This document shows, piece after piece, positions 40,093-41,403 of a stretch of 41,403 bases of DNA (position 1 is its first letter; every line of letters begins with the position of its first letter). The stretch is from Actinomycetota bacterium (GTDB lineage: Bacteria > Bacillota > Desulfotomaculia > Desulfotomaculales > Desulfocucumaceae): NCBI GenBank assembly GCA_023475565.1, contig JAMCVT010000049.1:1-41403 (forward strand). The letters are read 5' to 3'. The notes below the pieces were generated by a model. That model saw only the letters and a program-made list of their open reading frames with translations. It had not been told where the DNA came from and ran no database searches. Position numbers and translations under genes: made by a program.

Positions 40093-40998
40093 TCAGGGTG
40101 AAGCAGTTAATCTTAGAGGTCCTTTTAACAGGTCACGGTCAAAAATGAGTATGCACAGGTCAACGGCAGCCAGAACAATAAATCCGGCCAGCCCTGTACC
40201 CCCCACAGTGAGGTCGTTCCCCCCTGTTATTACCATCACCGCCAGCCCCATTGTGCCATTTAGCGTGCCGTGGGCTATGGCAGCGGCGATAACTGATTTT
40301 GCTTTTACCCTTATATAAATAAATATAGGTGTGAGCAGCAGTGTATAAACAGTCATCATAAACACCCCCGCCACGGGATGCTGGGGGTAGTTGTGCCCCT
40401 GCAGGATAAGCGGGGCGTGCCATACGCCCCAGAAAAGACCTATGACTGCCGATGATTTCCAAAAACCCAGGTACTCCAGTTCTTTCAGAAGAAACCCCCG
40501 CCAGCCCAACTCCTCACCGAAACCGGCCACCGCATTGACTGTAATGCCAGCCAGAAGGCCCTGCAGCAGGGCTATCCAGATGGGGTGAACCGGAAGGCTG
40601 ACGGCCTGGGACTGCATCTGCTGAAGCTGTTCCGGAGTCAGAATATCTTTATACTTCTCAAACATCCCGGCCATTTCCGGTGAATAAGAAACTCCGGGCA
40701 AAAGCAGGCTGACTCCCATAGTGGCAAGGGCCATAGCGGGAGGGAGCAGCCACCCCGCCAAAAACCAGCGGTTCAGCTTAAAGGATATTCCCAGCGGCCC
40801 TTTTACCGGCTGCCTGTATACAACCCTTTGCATAACAACGGCAATAGCAGCCGGTATAAACATATAAGCCACCCCCACCGCAACCGATCCCGGCGTGCCC
40901 CACTTTCCTCCCAGAACGAGATAAAGGGACACCATAAGATAGCTGAAAAAAATGGTCAGTGCGGCAAAAAGAACCGCCACTCCTGGTTTTCTCTCCAT
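40093..40998 (-). CDS. CPBP-family intramembrane metalloprotease (Abi)
   Basis: The 301-residue membrane protein has about eight helices and the three CPBP motifs: GFGEELGWRGFLLKELEYL (EExxWR), FWGVWHAPLIL (FxxxH), and AIAHGTLNGTMGL (HxxxN). The family contains the Rce1-like glutamate proteases. Substrate unknown. A PEQLQQMQS-containing polar loop precedes motif 1. Confidence 0.88.
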   Translation of the reverse strand: MERKPGVAVLFAALTIFFSYLMVSLYLVLGGKWGTPGSVAVGVAYMFIPAAIAVVMQRVVYRQPVKGPLGISFKLNRWFLAGWLLPPAMALATMGVSLLLPGVSYSPEMAGMFEKYKDILTPEQLQQMQSQAVSLPVHPIWIALLQGLLAGITVNAVAGFGEELGWRGFLLKELEYLGFWKSSAVIGLFWGVWHAPLILQGHNYPQHPVAGVFMMTVYTLLLTPIFIYIRVKAKSVIAAAIAHGTLNGTMGLAVMVITGGNDLTVGGTGLAGFIVLAAVDLCILIFDRDLLKGPLRLTASP

Positions 40999-41078
40999 AA
41001 GCCTCTACCCATCCACCTCTTTTTAATATTATTAGATATTTCTATGAATATCTGAATATAATTCTGATTTTAATCCTA

Positions 41079-41262
41079 CCTAAAGTATCACCAGACCAAA
41101 AAACTTTACCCGGGCTTAGAGAAATACCTGGAAGGATCCCGGGACAGGCTGCATGAGGCCTGGTTGCCGCCCCTCATTTATATGAACAAGAATAAAAAGA
41201 TTAAACCGTATCCGGGCTGCCAGGATGCGGCAATGGCGGCCTCCTCATCCAAAGCATTATAA
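41079..41262 (+). pseudogene. Start-less protein-like fragment (in intergenic 40999-41396)
   Basis: A frame opening after a TAA has no usable start before its middle, yet reads like protein: YHQTKKLYPGLEKYLEGSRD, RLHEAWLPPLIYMNKNKK and PYPGCQDAAMAASSSKAL, ending TAA at 41260-41262. I do not recognise it. It may be a remnant C-terminus or chance. Nothing else is supported in 40999-41396 except the candidate promoter before the last gene. Confidence 0.25.
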
Positions 41263-41351
41263 CGTATCCGATACTTTAAACCTGAATCCGTGATTGTAGA
41301 GACTTGAAAAACCATGAAATTCAATGTAAAACCCCGTATAATAGAATTATC

Positions 41352-41380
41352 GAGGGATAAAACCGAAGATAATATTCTCA
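41352..41380 (+). other. AT-rich/leader stretch ahead of the last gene
   Basis: Just upstream (about 41314-41342), ATGAAA and a perfect TATAAT are 17 bases apart (4/6 and 6/6 matches), giving a plausible promoter. The stretch named here would be its transcribed leader to the ATG at 41397. Confidence 0.3.
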
Positions 41381-41396
41381 CCAGCGGGGTGTATAC

Positions 41397-41403
41397 ATGA
41401 AAT
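41397..41403 (+). CDS. Start of a gene running off the right edge
   Basis: ATGAAAT is preceded by GCGGGGTG about 6 bases upstream and by a candidate promoter about 55 bases upstream. Only two codons are visible, so nothing can be said about the product. Confidence 0.35.

Overview
The window looks like chromosome from an anaerobic, endospore-forming member of the Clostridia, most likely a Peptococcaceae/Desulfotomaculales-type organism. The evidence is sporulation genes (a SpoVAC/AD/AEb set with a YhcN-like lipoprotein), a hydroxylamine reductase/hybrid-cluster protein, an electron-transfer flavoprotein pair, strong AGGAGG-type ribosome binding sites, many GTG/TTG starts and moderately high G+C. 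The genus is inference. No rRNA, tRNA, CRISPR array, phage or intact insertion sequence was seen.

Positions 1-9435 (minus strand) hold a Tad/Flp type IVb pilus locus. A NusG-like paralog and a small coiled-coil protein come first. A promoter and a leader with a possible terminator follow, then cpaB, a fused tadZ-tadA gene, tadB, tadC, a 54-residue Flp pilin, a DUF192 gene, the prepilin peptidase, two TadE-like pseudopilins, a membrane thioredoxin and a second SAF-domain (CpaB-like) gene cut by the window edge. Between the peptidase and the first TadE gene lie a relic of a group II intron 3' end (domain V) and a stranded gene tail.

Positions 9590-18400 are mixed and repeat-rich. They hold a shortened ABC-type ATPase, oligoendopeptidase F, a DUF3887-type lipoprotein, a cupin, and a spoVA-2mob-like spore operon (DUF1657, DUF421, spoVAC, spoVAD, spoVAEb, yhcN-like). 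Three diverged copies of one structured, non-coding element (11958-12161, 13020-13215, 18091-18296) share a nested helix architecture with compensatory changes, two GGA-loop hairpins, and G-U wobbles that fit only one strand. This looks like a dispersed structured RNA family and is the most novel signal in the window. A short inverted-repeat element (14310-14498) abuts the spore operon.

Positions 18398-25073 (minus strand) contain a metallophosphoesterase, an arsenic operon (arsR, thioredoxin-like, permease, acr3) with a clear promoter, galU, a PfkB kinase and a close relative of the NpmA/KamB 16S rRNA A1408 methyltransferases. Positions 25228-30550 contain hcp, divergently transcribed from an ACT-domain/DUF711 pair across a perfect CRP/FNR-type palindrome, then a lipoprotein, then a GDT1-family manganese exporter gene under a yybP-ykoY riboswitch and terminator.

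Positions 30575-41403 contain a cyclopropane fatty acid synthase-like methyltransferase, a secreted protein with three tandem repeats, a TupA-like protein without a signal peptide, an APC permease, an etfB-etfA operon with a degenerate FAD-oxidoreductase-like gene, a CPBP protease, a gene remnant and the start of a further gene at the right edge.
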